Shown: piece after piece, positions 8,886 through 18,384 of the stretch
Layout: each line of letters begins with the position of its first letter
Numbering within the stretch: the stretch's first letter is position 1
NCBI RefSeq assembly: GCF_002198715.1
Contig: NZ_MWLK01000035.1
Location: forward strand, 1 to 60,889
Length of the DNA stretch: 60,889 nt
Direction of reading: 5' to 3'
Source: Rhodomicrobium sp. R_RK_3
GTDB lineage: Bacteria; Pseudomonadota; Alphaproteobacteria; Rhizobiales; Rhodomicrobiaceae
The notes under the pieces: model-generated
Databases searched by the model: none
Told to the model about the DNA's origin: nothing
The model's input: the letters and a program-made list of their open reading frames with translations, nothing else
Position numbers and translations under genes: made by a program

Positions 8886-9791
8886 CTAACTCAGCCGCAA
8901 ATGGCGATTCTGGGCGAACGCTCTGACAAGGAAATCCACGAAGACCCGCACTTTGCTCGACTGCAACCGACCACTCGGACTGACCGCGTAGATTGGATGT
9001 CGGTCCGGTGCGTATTCCGGCAGCACCCTTACGACCGCGCCCGACTCCAGCTCCTCCGAAAAGAGCCAGGCCGGGCCTTGAGCAAGACCGAGACCCGAGA
9101 GAACGCCGACACGAACATGCTCTGCGTCGCTGGTCCTGATCGGCCCTACCGGATCGACCGTTACCGTTCTGTCTGCCTCCCTGAACTGCCAGGGCCGCGC
9201 TGCTCCCCCCGATACGAAGGTGACGCATTCATGATCGGCGAGGTCAGCGGGCGTGGCGGGCGTGCCTTTGCGCTCAAGATAGCCTGGAGTTGCGAGAAGC
9301 GCCGTCTCGCCGCTGCCGATCTTCCTCGCTACCAGGCTAGAATCCGACAACGAACCGATCCTGATCGCAACGTCGATGCGGTTCTCGATGAGATTGATAT
9401 AGTGGTCGGATATATCCGTCTCGACCGTGATGTCGGGATACTCCTCAAAGAACTGCGGCAGCTTCGGGAGGATATACATGCGGCCGAAGCCTGCGGACAT
9501 CGCCACCCTTATGCGCCCGGAGGGCGCCGACTGACCGCGCCCTACCCGCGCCTCGATTTGCTCGACCTCATCGAGCAGACGAACGGTGGCCTCGTAAAAG
9601 GCTTCCCCGGCCTCGGTCAGGCTCAACCCGCGCGACGTCCTGCGGAGCAGTTGTGCCCCGAGCCGCGCCTCCAAGGCCGCAATATGCTTGCTGACAGTGG
9701 GCTGCACGACCCCCTCGATCTTGGCGGCCTTTGAGAAGCTCGCCGTGTCCACCACGCGGACGAAGAGACGCATCACATCGAGACGATCCAT
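8886..9791 (-). CDS. LysR-family transcriptional regulator
   Basis: This 301-residue protein has an N-terminal winged HTH (MDRLDVMRLFVRVVDTASFS, then VVQPTVSKHIAALEARLGAQLL) and a LysR substrate-binding domain (about 90-295, with IRIGSLSDSSLVARKIG). It is convergent with the MDR reductase at 7873-8865, 20 bp apart. The family activates nearby redox genes in response to small-molecule ligands. The closest relatives are the many LysR proteins paired with quinone reductases, but which of the local operons it controls cannot be read from sequence. Confidence 0.9.
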   Translation of the reverse strand: MDRLDVMRLFVRVVDTASFSKAAKIEGVVQPTVSKHIAALEARLGAQLLRRTSRGLSLTEAGEAFYEATVRLLDEVEQIEARVGRGQSAPSGRIRVAMSAGFGRMYILPKLPQFFEEYPDITVETDISDHYINLIENRIDVAIRIGSLSDSSLVARKIGSGETALLATPGYLERKGTPATPADLADHECVTFVSGGAARPWQFREADRTVTVDPVGPIRTSDAEHVRVGVLSGLGLAQGPAWLFSEELESGAVVRVLPEYAPDRHPIYAVSPSGRLQSSKVRVFVDFLVRAFAQNRHLRLS

Positions 9792-9904
9792 CCAACACTC
9801 CTTAGTCCCACCGACGGATGCGCATGATCGGACCAGTTTAAGATCCGGCGCGGAATGCCGCGCCGCAGTTCACCTAATCGATCCTCCCGCCGGCCAAGCT
9901 TTCA

Positions 9905-10275
9905 TCGCGATATCAACCATGCGCCGAAGGTCATCGTGCGAGGCGCCACCCTGAGCCGCGATCGACATGCCTGATCTCGCAGGAGAGCGTCGAATCGCTC
10001 CTTACCCATGAACGCGCAAGGATGTGGCTCAAAGCCCTCGAAGGCGATCTCGAATCCCGGCCATTTTCGCTCAATCACCTTAGGAGGACCCTGCACCGAA
10101 CACTTGGCGAGTCATGGCAGCTAGAACGCGGTCGTCGGGTGTTCGCGCAATTGTCTTCAACAGGAAGTGAGGGCGTGAGCGCCAGAAGGCGTTCCAGCGC
10201 CTCATCGCCGCCCTTCCGCGCGGCCGCCAAGGCATCGATTTCCTCGAATGGCCGCAGCTTCATGATGTCGGCGCC
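9905..10275 (-). pseudogene. tag: DNA-3-methyladenine glycosylase I, broken
   Basis: Three pieces on the minus strand, in different frames, match Tag. MKLRPFEEIDALAAARKGG comes first (start near 10275), then TPDDRVLAAMTRQVFGAG (about 10140-10085), then KVIERKWPGFEIAFEGFEP with CAFMGKERFDALLRD (about 10080-9980). At least one frameshift and a small deletion separate them, and the C-terminal zinc-site region is lost. It is a gene fossil between the LysR gene and the SnoaL-like gene, and another sign of decay in this region. Confidence 0.7.
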
Positions 10276-10424
10276 AATCCTTCTATGGCCTGCAGAGCCC
10301 AGAAGTGAGACGTGCCGTCGCCTCGGAAGGCAAGGTCGTAGAATACGTGCTATTCTAAGATGGAATAGAGACAGTCCCAATGATCTCCATTCATGCTCGA
10401 CAAGCAAAAATGAACTACAGGGTC

Positions 10425-10973
10425 TTACGCCCTCAAGCGCTGCATCAAGGCAGTCCCATCGGCGATCCCCCAGTGCTCGACGATAGCCCCGCCTCGGATG
10501 CGCATGATGTCCATCGCGTCAAAATTTATGACGCGGCCGGTTGGCGCCACTCCCATAAACGCAGCGCGATGCACCCCGAAGTACGTTTTATATGTCGTCA
10601 CCAAGTCCGCCTCGGCAATCATATGATGGATTTCGGCCCGCCAGCCCCCAAAGCCGGCGCGGAACATCTGATAAATCCTCCGCGTACCTTCTCTATTAGG
10701 CTCGAAATCCCCAAAGGGGGTTCGATCTATATAGTTGTCAGCAAACAGGCGATCAAAGAGCGCAAAGTCTCCATCGCGCTGCACACCCTCATGTAGACTG
10801 AGAATAACGGCCTTATTCGCCTCCAAGGCCGATCCATCACCGGGATCTGCGGTGACCGGAGATTCGCTCGCGGCTACTCCAACAGTGCCTGCTGTCAAGC
10901 CGAGGATCAGCTTGCGGCGATCCAAAAGAGCAAGGTCGCTCCTTCCCACAGGACGAAGATGACTGATTGGCAT
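10425..10973 (-). CDS. SnoaL-like ester cyclase/NTF2-fold protein, exported
   Basis: This 182-residue protein starts with a signal-like segment (DRRKLILGLTAGTVGVAAS, with RRK ahead of a hydrophobic run, Tat- or Sec-like). It continues as an NTF2-fold domain: LFDRLFADNYIDRTPFGDF, FRAGFGGWRAEIHHMIAEAD and VINFDAMDIMRIRGGAIVEHW are typical of SnoaL/ester-cyclase relatives. The DxMDxxRxxxGxIxEHW ending is the family hallmark. It is the last gene of the minus-strand pirin-wrbA-doxX-reductase run. Its substrate is unknown. Confidence 0.75.
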   Translation of the reverse strand: MPISHLRPVGRSDLALLDRRKLILGLTAGTVGVAASESPVTADPGDGSALEANKAVILSLHEGVQRDGDFALFDRLFADNYIDRTPFGDFEPNREGTRRIYQMFRAGFGGWRAEIHHMIAEADLVTTYKTYFGVHRAAFMGVAPTGRVINFDAMDIMRIRGGAIVEHWGIADGTALMQRLRA

Positions 10974-11016
10974 CGCTATGGCTCCCTCGATTTCCTCGGC
11001 GCTCCGGCCAGATGAT

Positions 11017-11982
11017 TTAGGGCTTCAAAACAATAGAGCCGATGACTCGCCGCTCCGCGATGTCCACGTGAGCGCGAGCAGCCTCGCGAAGCGGATATTG
11101 GGTGATGGGAATCCGCCCGAAGATATCGCCCTGGAGCGCAGCGAACAGTTCGTCGCTGGCCTCTTCCAGAAGAGCCCGGCTATTCACCACTTGCCCGGTG
11201 ACTGGCTTCAAATACCGAATGGATCGGCTGACCAGCGCTGCCTCATCCACCGTGGGCGGACCAGAGGCATTGCCAAGATGAACCAGGTCACCGCCATCGC
11301 GAATAGACGCTATGGATTTTTCGAAAGTCACGGCGCCCACCAGTTCGTAAACGACATCGACGCCCTGTCCGCCGTTCAACGCCTTCACTTGGGCAGCCAA
11401 ATCAGCATCGTTCGCACTGAGCACGTGCTCTATGCCACGCTCGCGAACGATCGCAGCTTTCTGTGGACTCCCGACTGACGCGATCACGTTCGCGCCTAGC
11501 GCCTGGGCCCACGTAGCGACGAGAGACCCAACGCCACCTGCAGCGGCGTGAACCAGTACGGTATCACTTGGTTTGACTACATGCGCACGCTTCACCAGTG
11601 CCCAAGCGGACATCCCCTTAGCGAAGATCGCGGCGGCCTGCTCCGTCGAGATGCCTTCCGGCAGCTTCACCAGCGCGTCGGCCTCGACAATGCGCTCGTC
11701 CGCATATGAGCCGAGGGAGAACCAATAACCAACGCGGTCGCCGACCGTCAGGTTAGGAACACCTGGGCCGACCGCCTCAATCACGCCGGCAGCCTCGACA
11801 CCAATTGCGAAGGGAAGTGAAACCGGAATGGCGCCACTGCGAAAAAGCGTGTCGACGAAATTGACGCCTATGGCGTCCTGTTTGAGCCGAACCTGCCCAG
11901 CGCCCGGCTCGCCAACATCAGCTTCCTCGTATTGTAGGACCGCTGGCCCGCCTGTGCTGTGAATGCGAATACGATGTGCCAT
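11017..11982 (-). CDS. Quinone oxidoreductase, MDR family (paralogue)
   Basis: This 321-residue zinc-independent MDR reductase is closely similar to the one at 5574-6533 from the first residues onward (DVGEPGAGQVRLKQDAIGVN versus DVGEPGLGEVRLRQRAIGLN). The cofactor-binding loop is VHAAAGGVGSLVATWAQALGA, followed by GQGVDVVYELVGAVTFEKS. It lies 43 bp upstream of the SnoaL-like gene and about 50 bp downstream of doxX on the same strand. It is expected to reduce quinones with NADPH and to work with WrbA and pirin in this operon. Confidence 0.85.
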   Translation of the reverse strand: MAHRIRIHSTGGPAVLQYEEADVGEPGAGQVRLKQDAIGVNFVDTLFRSGAIPVSLPFAIGVEAAGVIEAVGPGVPNLTVGDRVGYWFSLGSYADERIVEADALVKLPEGISTEQAAAIFAKGMSAWALVKRAHVVKPSDTVLVHAAAGGVGSLVATWAQALGANVIASVGSPQKAAIVRERGIEHVLSANDADLAAQVKALNGGQGVDVVYELVGAVTFEKSIASIRDGGDLVHLGNASGPPTVDEAALVSRSIRYLKPVTGQVVNSRALLEEASDELFAALQGDIFGRIPITQYPLREAARAHVDIAERRVIGSIVLKP

Positions 11983-12035
11983 GCTTCAATCCCGTCTCAT
12001 CGTTTTGGAACGTCACGAAGGCGCGCTCCCGCGTC

Positions 12036-12440
12036 TCAAGCAGCGCCCCGGCCGGATAGCCGCCCATCGACGCTGAAGGCGCCTGCTCCGAAAGCGAAGA
12101 CCTGCAACAACCCGCCCGCCATGGCGATGTTCTTGAGGAAGTGGATCATCTGGTTCTGGTCGGCGAAGTCCCGGTGGAAGAACACCGCAGTCGCAACTGC
12201 GAAGATCGCCATGAGCACAGCGACAACACGTGTCCGGTAGCCGATTACGAGCAGGATACCACCGCCGACTTCCACTACGATCGCCAGCAGATAGGCCAGC
12301 AGGGGGGCGGGCAGCCCAACGGAGCCGATATAGCCCTGGGTCATCGCAGGAGCCGCGATCTTGCCGAGACCACTGATGATGAAAATCGCCGCGATCAGCA
12401 GGCGGCCGAATGCAGACACATAAGAGGACTGATAAGTCAT
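12036..12440 (-). CDS. DoxX-family membrane protein
   Basis: This 134-residue protein has four predicted membrane helices: SAFGRLLIAAIFIISGLGKI, LLAYLLAIVVEVGGGILLVI, VVAVLMAIFAVATAVFFHRDF and MAGGLLQVFAFGAGAFSVDG. The GRLLIAAIFIISGLGKI start and the HRDFADQNQMIHFLKNIAMAGG block are typical of DoxX proteins linked to oxidative-stress redox modules. The start at 12440 has AAGGA seven bases upstream; 12446 is less well placed. It sits between wrbA and the quinone reductase. Confidence 0.85.
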   Translation of the reverse strand: MTYQSSYVSAFGRLLIAAIFIISGLGKIAAPAMTQGYIGSVGLPAPLLAYLLAIVVEVGGGILLVIGYRTRVVAVLMAIFAVATAVFFHRDFADQNQMIHFLKNIAMAGGLLQVFAFGAGAFSVDGRLSGRGAA

Positions 12441-12501
12441 AGACATTTCCTTCAGGGAAGCCAGAGTTGCTCGAAACGCGCGTTCGATCTGACTAATGGT
12501 G

Positions 12502-13101
12502 TCAGCCGAACAGTTTCTTTGCGGTCTGAGCGATGAGTTCGCCCTGCTGGCGTGCTCCCGCCAGTTCGTTCTTGGAGGGTTGGCGTGACCCGTCGCCGCC
12601 TGCGACTGTCGTCGCCCCATAGGGAGCGCCACCTGTCACTTCGTCGATCTTCATCTGCCCTTGGAAACTGTAGGGCAGACCTACGATGACCATCCCGAAA
12701 TGCAGGAGGTTCGTGATAATCGAGAACAGCGTGGTTTCCTGACCGCCGTGCTGAGTGGCGGACGATGTGAAAGCTCCGCCGACCTTGCCGTGAAGCGCTC
12801 CCTTCATCCACAGCCCACCAGCCTGATCGAGGAAACTGGCAAGCTGCGAAGAGATGCGGCCGAACCGCGTCCCAGCGCCTACGATGATCGCGTCATAGTG
12901 GACCAGCTCATCGATCGTCGCGACCGGAGCTGCCTGGTCCAGCTTGAAGTGGCTGGCACGTGCGACATCTTCCGGAACCGTCTCCGGGACACGCTTCACG
13001 TCGACCGTCGCGCCGGCCGACCTGGCGCCCTCGGCCACGGCGTAAGCCATCGCTTCGACATGGCCATAGGTGGAATAGTAGAGAACGAGAACCTTCGGCA
13101 T
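12502..13101 (-). CDS. wrbA: NAD(P)H:quinone oxidoreductase WrbA
   Basis: This 199-residue flavodoxin-like protein opens with [18 protein letters not shown] (FMN phosphate loop) and continues with [36 protein letters not shown], the long WrbA-type insertion ending GLPYSFQGQ, and [15 protein letters not shown]. These are hallmarks of type IV NADH:quinone oxidoreductases, tetrameric FMN enzymes doing two-electron quinone reduction. The start at 13101 has AGGAGCG upstream. An in-frame start at 13203 would overlap the pirin stop in an ATGA junction and add a 34-residue polar leader, so either is possible. Confidence 0.9.
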   Translation of the reverse strand: MPKVLVLYYSTYGHVEAMAYAVAEGARSAGATVDVKRVPETVPEDVARASHFKLDQAAPVATIDELVHYDAIIVGAGTRFGRISSQLASFLDQAGGLWMKGALHGKVGGAFTSSATQHGGQETTLFSIITNLLHFGMVIVGLPYSFQGQMKIDEVTGGAPYGATTVAGGDGSRQPSKNELAGARQQGELIAQTAKKLFG

Positions 13102-13199
13102 CGAAACGCTCCTATTGCTGACGTGCGGTGTGGTTTTCTCGGGCTCCGGCGGGGCCACTGACGACGAGCCGAAGAGCCGGTTTATGAAACTGCGAACGC

Positions 13200-14111
13200 T
13201 CATCTGGAGGCCACCTCGGTCGGCAAAGCGATGAATTCGGTCTCCCCGGGAACCCCCGGGAAGTGCCGCTCACGCCAGTCAGACATCGCCTGCTCGATCC
13301 GCTCCATCGAGCTGGAGACGAAGTTCCAATGGATGAACCGCTTCTCCGGCAGCGGCTCGCCACCGATGAGCATCAGCCGCACCGCGCTACCGGCCTTTAG
13401 GACGATCTCGGAACCCGGCTTGAAGACGATCAACTCGCCAGCGCTGAATTCGCCTTCCTGGCCGACGACCCGCACAGAGCCCACCACGAGATAGATCGCG
13501 CGCTCTGCATGTTCGGCCGCGATCTGAAACCGCGCACCCCGCGCCAGCGCAACATCGGCGTAGATCGTGTCCGAAAAGGTCGACACGGGATAGCGACGCC
13601 CGAATCCTGACCCAGCGATCAACGTCGCGGTGATACCTTCACCTTCAATGCGTGGAAGCGCGCTCGCCGCATGATGAGCAAAGCTGGGCTCTGCTTCCTC
13701 TTGGGCTTTGGGCAGCGCAAGCCAGACTTGCTGGCCGAAGATGGTGCTGCCTTGCACGCGAGCGCTCTCAGGCGTGCGTTCCGAATGCACTATTCCCGGG
13801 CCCGCGGTCATCAGATTGGCCTCGCTAGGGCCAATGGCCTGCACGTGCCCCGCGCTATCGCGGTGTAGGAGGTCTCCCTCGATCAGATACGTCAGGGTAG
13901 CTAAGCCGATATGCGCATGCGGCCGCGTATCAACGCCGTCGCCCTCACCGAAAACGGCCGGCCCGAAGGCGTCGAAGAATATGAACGGCCCAACCATCTG
14001 CCGCTTTGCTGACGGAAGAGCGCGCCGAACTTCAAATCCCGCGCCCAAATTGTGAACACCCGGCGGCATGACGACATCGACTTTGGATATATTGTTCAAA
14101 ACCAGCGTCAA
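13200..14111 (-). CDS. Pirin-family protein
   Basis: A bicupin pirin of about 303 residues. The N-terminal cupin carries the metal site in [19 protein letters not shown], with further ligands in [25 protein letters not shown] is typical. Some pirins have quercetin 2,3-dioxygenase activity; others are redox-sensing cofactors. I prefer a TTG start at 14111, because GGAGGT lies seven bases upstream; an ATG at about 14067 is the alternative, and longer starts are not protein-like. It is the first gene of the minus-strand redox operon, divergent from a LysR gene. Confidence 0.8.
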   Translation of the reverse strand: MTLVLNNISKVDVVMPPGVHNLGAGFEVRRALPSAKRQMVGPFIFFDAFGPAVFGEGDGVDTRPHAHIGLATLTYLIEGDLLHRDSAGHVQAIGPSEANLMTAGPGIVHSERTPESARVQGSTIFGQQVWLALPKAQEEAEPSFAHHAASALPRIEGEGITATLIAGSGFGRRYPVSTFSDTIYADVALARGARFQIAAEHAERAIYLVVGSVRVVGQEGEFSAGELIVFKPGSEIVLKAGSAVRLMLIGGEPLPEKRFIHWNFVSSSMERIEQAMSDWRERHFPGVPGETEFIALPTEVASR

Positions 14112-14202
14112 TACTGAGACCTCCACGAAGATCCCCAGCGTCTGTTGAAGCGGCCAGCACGGATCTTTGTCCTTGATCACGATAACTAGGCATTCACTCT
14201 GA

Positions 14203-14236
14203 TATAAAATACCCGTAAAACGTTGGACATAACGTT
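14203..14236 (+). promoter_or_regulatory. Promoter/operator region of LysR-pirin divergon
   Basis: In the 138-bp space between pirin and the LysR gene, TATAAAAT (14203-14210) could be a -10 element reading toward LysR. Two copies of the self-palindromic hexamer AACGTT, at 14219-14224 and 14231-14236 (12 bp apart), could be a LysR-type binding site. Autoregulation plus control of the pirin operon is the usual arrangement. Confidence 0.35.
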
Positions 14237-14249
14237 CAAGGAATCTGAA

Positions 14250-15182
14250 ATGCAGGGACCGGGCCTTCCCAGCCTCGATCAGTTGCAAGTGTTTCTGACA
14301 GTCGTGGAGACGGGGAGTTTTGCGGCCGCAGGACGCAAGCTCGGACGGGCGACGTCGGCGGTGAGCTACGCGATTGCCAATCTCGAGCAGCAGCTCGGTG
14401 TCCAACTTTTCGACCGGGACCGCACACGCAAACCGACTCTGACCGCAATTGGCTCATCCGTATTGTCGGAGGCTCGCACCGTCACCGTTGGCGTCGACAG
14501 CCTACGCGCAAAAATCAGCGGCCTGACGAGCGGGCTCGAATCCGAGGTTTCAATCGTTGTTGACGTGATGCTTCCCACCGCGCGGCTCGTTGACGCGATG
14601 CTGGCCTTTCAAAGAGAATTTCCCACTGTCGCACTGCGCCTGCACGTCGAAGCTCTAGGCGCCGTCACGCAACTAATCCTGTCCGGCGCGGCCGCGATTG
14701 GTATCAGCGGGCCGGAGCACAAAGGGATGGCCGGCCTCGAGCAGATGCGTGTCGGCAGCGTAGAATTGATCCCTGTCGCCGCTCCGAGCCATCCTCTCGC
14801 CCAGGCTGCCACCATCCAGCCGGGAGCCGCCCGCGATCACGTTCAGCTTGTCCTGACGGACCGCTCCCTCCTGACGGAAGGAAAGGATTTCGGGGTCGTG
14901 GCAGTTCGGTCCTGGCGGCTCGCCGATCTCGGGTCGAAGCATGCGCTTTTGCTAGCGGGCCTCGGTTGGGGCAGCATGCCCGAACCGATGGTTAGATCCG
15001 ACTTAGAAGCGGGGCGCCTCAAGAAGCTCGACTTACCAGAGTGGAGCGTAAGCCAGTACGCGATGCAGGCGATCTATCGAACCGAATCACCGCCGGGCCC
15101 CGCCGCTGCGTGGCTCATCGACCGATTCATCGAGCAAGCAGAATTGCGTCTGAAGGCACCGCGTCCTTCGCTTGGAACCTGA
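14250..15182 (+). CDS. LysR-family transcriptional regulator
   Basis: This 310-residue regulator has an HTH in LPSLDQLQVFLTVVETGSFA and GRATSAVSYAIANLEQQLGV, followed by a substrate-binding domain from about residue 95. The ATG at 14250 is preceded by AAGGAA; an upstream TTG at 14223 would place the start inside the repeated AACGTT elements and is unlikely. It is divergent from the pirin-wrbA-doxX-reductase-SnoaL operon and is its probable regulator, responding to an electrophile or quinone signal. That role is inferred from context. Confidence 0.9.
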   Translation: MQGPGLPSLDQLQVFLTVVETGSFAAAGRKLGRATSAVSYAIANLEQQLGVQLFDRDRTRKPTLTAIGSSVLSEARTVTVGVDSLRAKISGLTSGLESEVSIVVDVMLPTARLVDAMLAFQREFPTVALRLHVEALGAVTQLILSGAAAIGISGPEHKGMAGLEQMRVGSVELIPVAAPSHPLAQAATIQPGAARDHVQLVLTDRSLLTEGKDFGVVAVRSWRLADLGSKHALLLAGLGWGSMPEPMVRSDLEAGRLKKLDLPEWSVSQYAMQAIYRTESPPGPAAAWLIDRFIEQAELRLKAPRPSLGT

Positions 15183-15302
15183 CCGTTGTCGGGCCACCTT
15201 ACGTCCAACGGCCCAATATCGCCCGTAGCCTGATCAGCAGGTCCCTCAGGCATCGCGGCAACGCCGACGTCGCGCGCCAGAATCCTCTCACCGAGAACGG
15301 GC

Positions 15303-15960
15303 TTGGCGGTTAGCCTGCGAACGCTGCAGCGCGCCGTTGCGCCCTACCGGCAAGCACTCAAGGCCGAGGCATTGGCGACGACACGGTTCGAGACGCCGTC
15401 AGGCCGGCAATTGCAGATCGACATCGGCGGCGCCAAGCTCAAGTCTTCTTGTTCGTGGCCACGCTCGGGCATCCGGGGCGCCCGCACGTTCGGGCGTTCC
15501 GGCACGAGCAGCAGGCGAGTGGGTTCTCGGGGCTGGAGAGCGCGTTTACGACCTTCGGCGGCGTGCCGGAGGAGGTGCTGGTGGACAACCCGCGCGCGCT
15601 CGTGGTGCTTCACGACGCGGTAAGCCGCACGGTCCTGTTCAACGACAAGCTGCTCGCGTCCGCTAGGCATTGGGGCTTCACCCCCGGGTTTGTGGGCCGT
15701 ATCGGGCGCACGAAGGGCAAGACCGAGAACGGCGTCAGTTACGTGAAGAAGAGCACCATCGCCGGGCACGTGCGGTCGAGATTGGCGTTTGCCACGTCGA
15801 GACGCTTCAGGATCGGCGCAAGGCGTTGCCTGCCGGCGGGCCGCTCTGCCTCCAGGTGGATGGCGGCATGCAGTTGCTGGAGGTCGTGCATCGTTGCCGA
15901 GAACCTTCGTAGATGCCTCAAGGCCAGATCACGGAACGGATTGATAGCTAGCGAATGAGA
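15303..15960 (+). pseudogene. IS21-family IstA transposase remnant
   Basis: The first frame (15303-15450) reads TLQRAVAPYRQALKAEALAT and RFETPSGRQLQIDIGG. A frameshift near 15445 continues with LFVATLGHPGRPHVRAFRHE, GLESAFTTFGGVPEEVLVDN and RTKGKTENGVSYVKKSTIAGH, the DDE core and downstream region of IstA. The N-terminal HTH and the C-terminus are missing, and no IstB is present. It is an inactive fragment. Confidence 0.75.
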
Positions 15961-16009
15961 GCAGCGCCCTAAAGACTGGTTCCACCTCCAGTCGCGACGG
16001 CGTGGCTAC

Positions 16010-16822
16010 CTAACCGGCTGACCGACAGAAATTCGGTCGCAGATAGGCAATGTCAAAGCCGGCGCGCTGGATGTTGCCATATGAGTGGCCGGGCTCGCCG
16101 GGATGGGGCACGCCGGTCTCGGTGGTCAGTATGCGAGCCCCTTGTACTGCGGCGTGAGAGACGCGCGCCGCTAGGAGAGCGGATTGCGCGCCCCGCTGGC
16201 GATAGGCTGAGAGCGCTGCCCCAACGCCGAGCCAACCGGATGCGCCGTGCACGAAAAGCGCGGCCGTCGCTACCGGCGCCTCTCCATCGAATGCCATGAA
16301 GCAGGTCCAGCGGGGCCGGTCGACGAGCGCCGACAGCCACTCAGCCGCGGCAGACGGCAAACCAAAGACGGTTGCCGCAATCTCCCCGAACGCGGCTGCA
16401 TGCTCGCGGCCGATCATGCGCACCTCCAGGCTGCTCTGCGCTGTGATGATGCCGGGCCGCCGGATGAACTTCGCCCAGACGCGGTGGTGTGGTACAAGAC
16501 CACGTGCATTGCACAGCGCTTCCAGAGCCTTCTCCCCTTCCGGAACCTGAACGCCGCCATTGGGCGTGTCTGCAGCATCGAACGCTGCAATTGCCTCATC
16601 GAGCACTTGCGGCTGTGCGGGCGACACAACGCCGAGGCAAGCAAGCCGGTTGAACACAAGCGAGTCGATCCGGCGCGATATCAATAGTGCAGCATCGCCC
16701 TTTAGCCGGTACGCTACGCTGAGTTCAACTGCGGCATCGGTAGGGGCGGCGGCATAGAGATCGAGCCAAGCGTCGCGTTCGACGATCTCGATATCGCGGA
16801 AGTCGGCTGTTGAAATAGTCAT
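16010..16822 (-). CDS. GNAT-family N-acetyltransferase
   Basis: This 270-residue protein has a C-terminal GNAT domain (about 130-260). CFMAFDGEAPVATAALFVHG forms the central strands, YRQRGAQSALLAARVSHAA is the acetyl-CoA pyrophosphate loop (RQRGAQ), and YGNIQRAGFDIAYLRPNF is the typical last strand. The N-terminal 120 residues form an additional domain, perhaps a second degenerate GNAT fold. The ATG at 16822 has GAGAGGA in good position. It is a lone gene between two transposon or gene fossils. The acceptor substrate is unknown. Confidence 0.75.
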   Translation of the reverse strand: MTISTADFRDIEIVERDAWLDLYAAAPTDAAVELSVAYRLKGDAALLISRRIDSLVFNRLACLGVVSPAQPQVLDEAIAAFDAADTPNGGVQVPEGEKALEALCNARGLVPHHRVWAKFIRRPGIITAQSSLEVRMIGREHAAAFGEIAATVFGLPSAAAEWLSALVDRPRWTCFMAFDGEAPVATAALFVHGASGWLGVGAALSAYRQRGAQSALLAARVSHAAVQGARILTTETGVPHPGEPGHSYGNIQRAGFDIAYLRPNFCRSAG

Positions 16823-16999
16823 GGATGGTCCTCTCAAATATTACATTGCTGGATGCTCGGCCGGCCTTGGCGCTTCGGCCTTGCTGGCGGTGTCCAGAAA
16901 TCTCGAAGATGAGGTACTCGCCGTGACTGAAGGTCAGCACTTTCAGGCGGTCCGGAGCGAAGCCGTTTTGGTCATTTTTGTTGGACGAAGTCTAATGGC

Positions 17000-17690
17000 C
17001 GAGCAGGCGGCGTCGAGAGTATCGCCGCCAACATTCTCGAACTGAATATCGATGCCGTTCGGCGCGGCTTTGCGGATCTCGGTCACCAACTCTTCAAGAC
17101 CCTTGCTTTGGTAATCGATCGCAGCGTCAAAGCCGTAATCTTGGAGCAGCCGGCGAATCTTCGCCGGACCATCCGCCTCGCCGAATGTCCGACGGCCCCT
17201 TCATCTTCGCGATTTGCCCAACCAGCGAGCCGACCGACCCGGCCGCCGCTGTGACCAGAACGGTTTCGCCAGCCTTGGGCTGACCGATCGCCAGCAAGCC
17301 GAAATAAGCGGCGAGCCCCGTGTGGCCAACCACCGACAGATAGTTGGTGATCGAAGGTACCGCCTTGGGATCAACCCGATTGTTGTAACCGCCTTCGACG
17401 CCGACGCTGAAGTCCTCAATCCCATTCACGCCGGCCACCCACGCGCCGACCGGGAAGTCATCACTTCGCGATTCAACGATTTGCCCAACTGTGCTGGCGC
17501 GTTGATCGCGATCGGAGGCAGGTAAGATGGCCGTCATCCATCCAGCCGTGTTGGGCGGGATCAATAGAGACATAGTGATTGCGCAGCAGGAAGTGGCGCG
17601 GGGCGAGGGCCGGCTCCGGCTCCTTCGTCAGCCGGAAACCGGAACACCGCTCTGGCGTCGCACAAGCATGAATCTTCGGTTAACTGACAC
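17000..17690 (-). pseudogene. Decayed second copy of the curA-like reductase
   Basis: The minus strand from GTG 17690 (VSVNRRFMLVRRQSGVPVSG, then a stop) through 17000 follows the reductase at 6533-7546 segment by segment: ASTVGQIVESRSDDFPVGAW, VEGGYNNRVDPKAVPSITNY and VTAAAGSVGSLVGQIAKMKG. It carries a premature stop after about 20 codons, frameshifts near 17520 and 17190, and has lost the last third. Its 5' region, including the palindromic operator, is also conserved. A gene duplication or a second acquisition decayed here. Confidence 0.8.
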
Positions 17691-17762
17691 GGAAACTCCT
17701 TTGCTGCGAGTTTACTGGGACGAAAATGCGCGATGGCTCCTCGAGCCAGAAGTGCGCATCCT

Positions 17763-17789
17763 GGAATACAAATCATTCCATCACGGAAT
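17763..17789. promoter_or_regulatory. Operator-like palindromes upstream of the curA pseudogene
   Basis: GGAAT-N7-ATTCC (17763-17779) repeats the palindrome found at 7619-7635 at nearly the same distance from the start codon. An overlapping ATTCC-N5-GGAAT (17775-17789) follows. Retention of the pattern in both promoter regions points to a real binding site for a shared regulator. Confidence 0.45.
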
Positions 17790-17877
17790 GCGTGATCAGG
17801 ACTCAATTTATAGTGACGAGAAAATGTCGACCCAACTAGCACTTGTTAAGATTTATAGCGAATTGTTGACTACCGTA

Positions 17878-18110
17878 TAGAGATAAACCATTGCGCTGAG
17901 CTGGTGCTTGTCTTGTCGATTCGCATAGTGATGCGTTTGAACTCCTTAAGCTTGCAGAAGAGGTTCTCGATCAGATGCCACCTCTTATAAATCTCGCCGT
18001 CAATGGCTCGCCGGGCCAAACGTTGGGGGCCCCTGAGAGATAACGATCGCGGTGCCACGATGATCGTTAACGAAGCAGCCGGCCGGCAGTCTCCAGCGCG
18101 ATCCAGCCGC
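17878..18110 (-). pseudogene. IS5-family transposase C-terminal remnant
   Basis: The minus-strand frame encodes IYKRWHLIENLFCKLKEFKR followed by ITMRIDKTSTSSAQWF, close to the YKRRHLIENFFxKLKEFRRIATRYDK C-terminal block of IS5-type transposases, which includes the last catalytic Glu (in LIEN). Upstream sequence (RGTAIVISQGPPTFGP) is a degenerate version of the preceding GT.PVIP..NRK segment with stops. The stretch 18111-18384 next to it holds no gene that I can recognise. Confidence 0.65.
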
Positions 18111-18384
18111 CAGAATCAATTCGACCATTTAGGCAGCATCGGTAACTGAGCGCAGATAACAGCGGGCAGCTTCAACGCTCATATGGGAATCTGGTCTCTG
18201 TCTAGGCCGCGCGGCTGCAGGGCACAGAATTGCCGACTGGCGACTATGCTATCGGCAAAATACGACATGCGGGTTCCGCTGTCGCCCGCCCGAGGGTGCC
18301 AGTGCTGCGCGTCCTTTTGCGCTGCCTCGTCTCCCCTTCATTGCCATCATCTCCACATATGGTCACGGCACAGTGCGGTATGTC

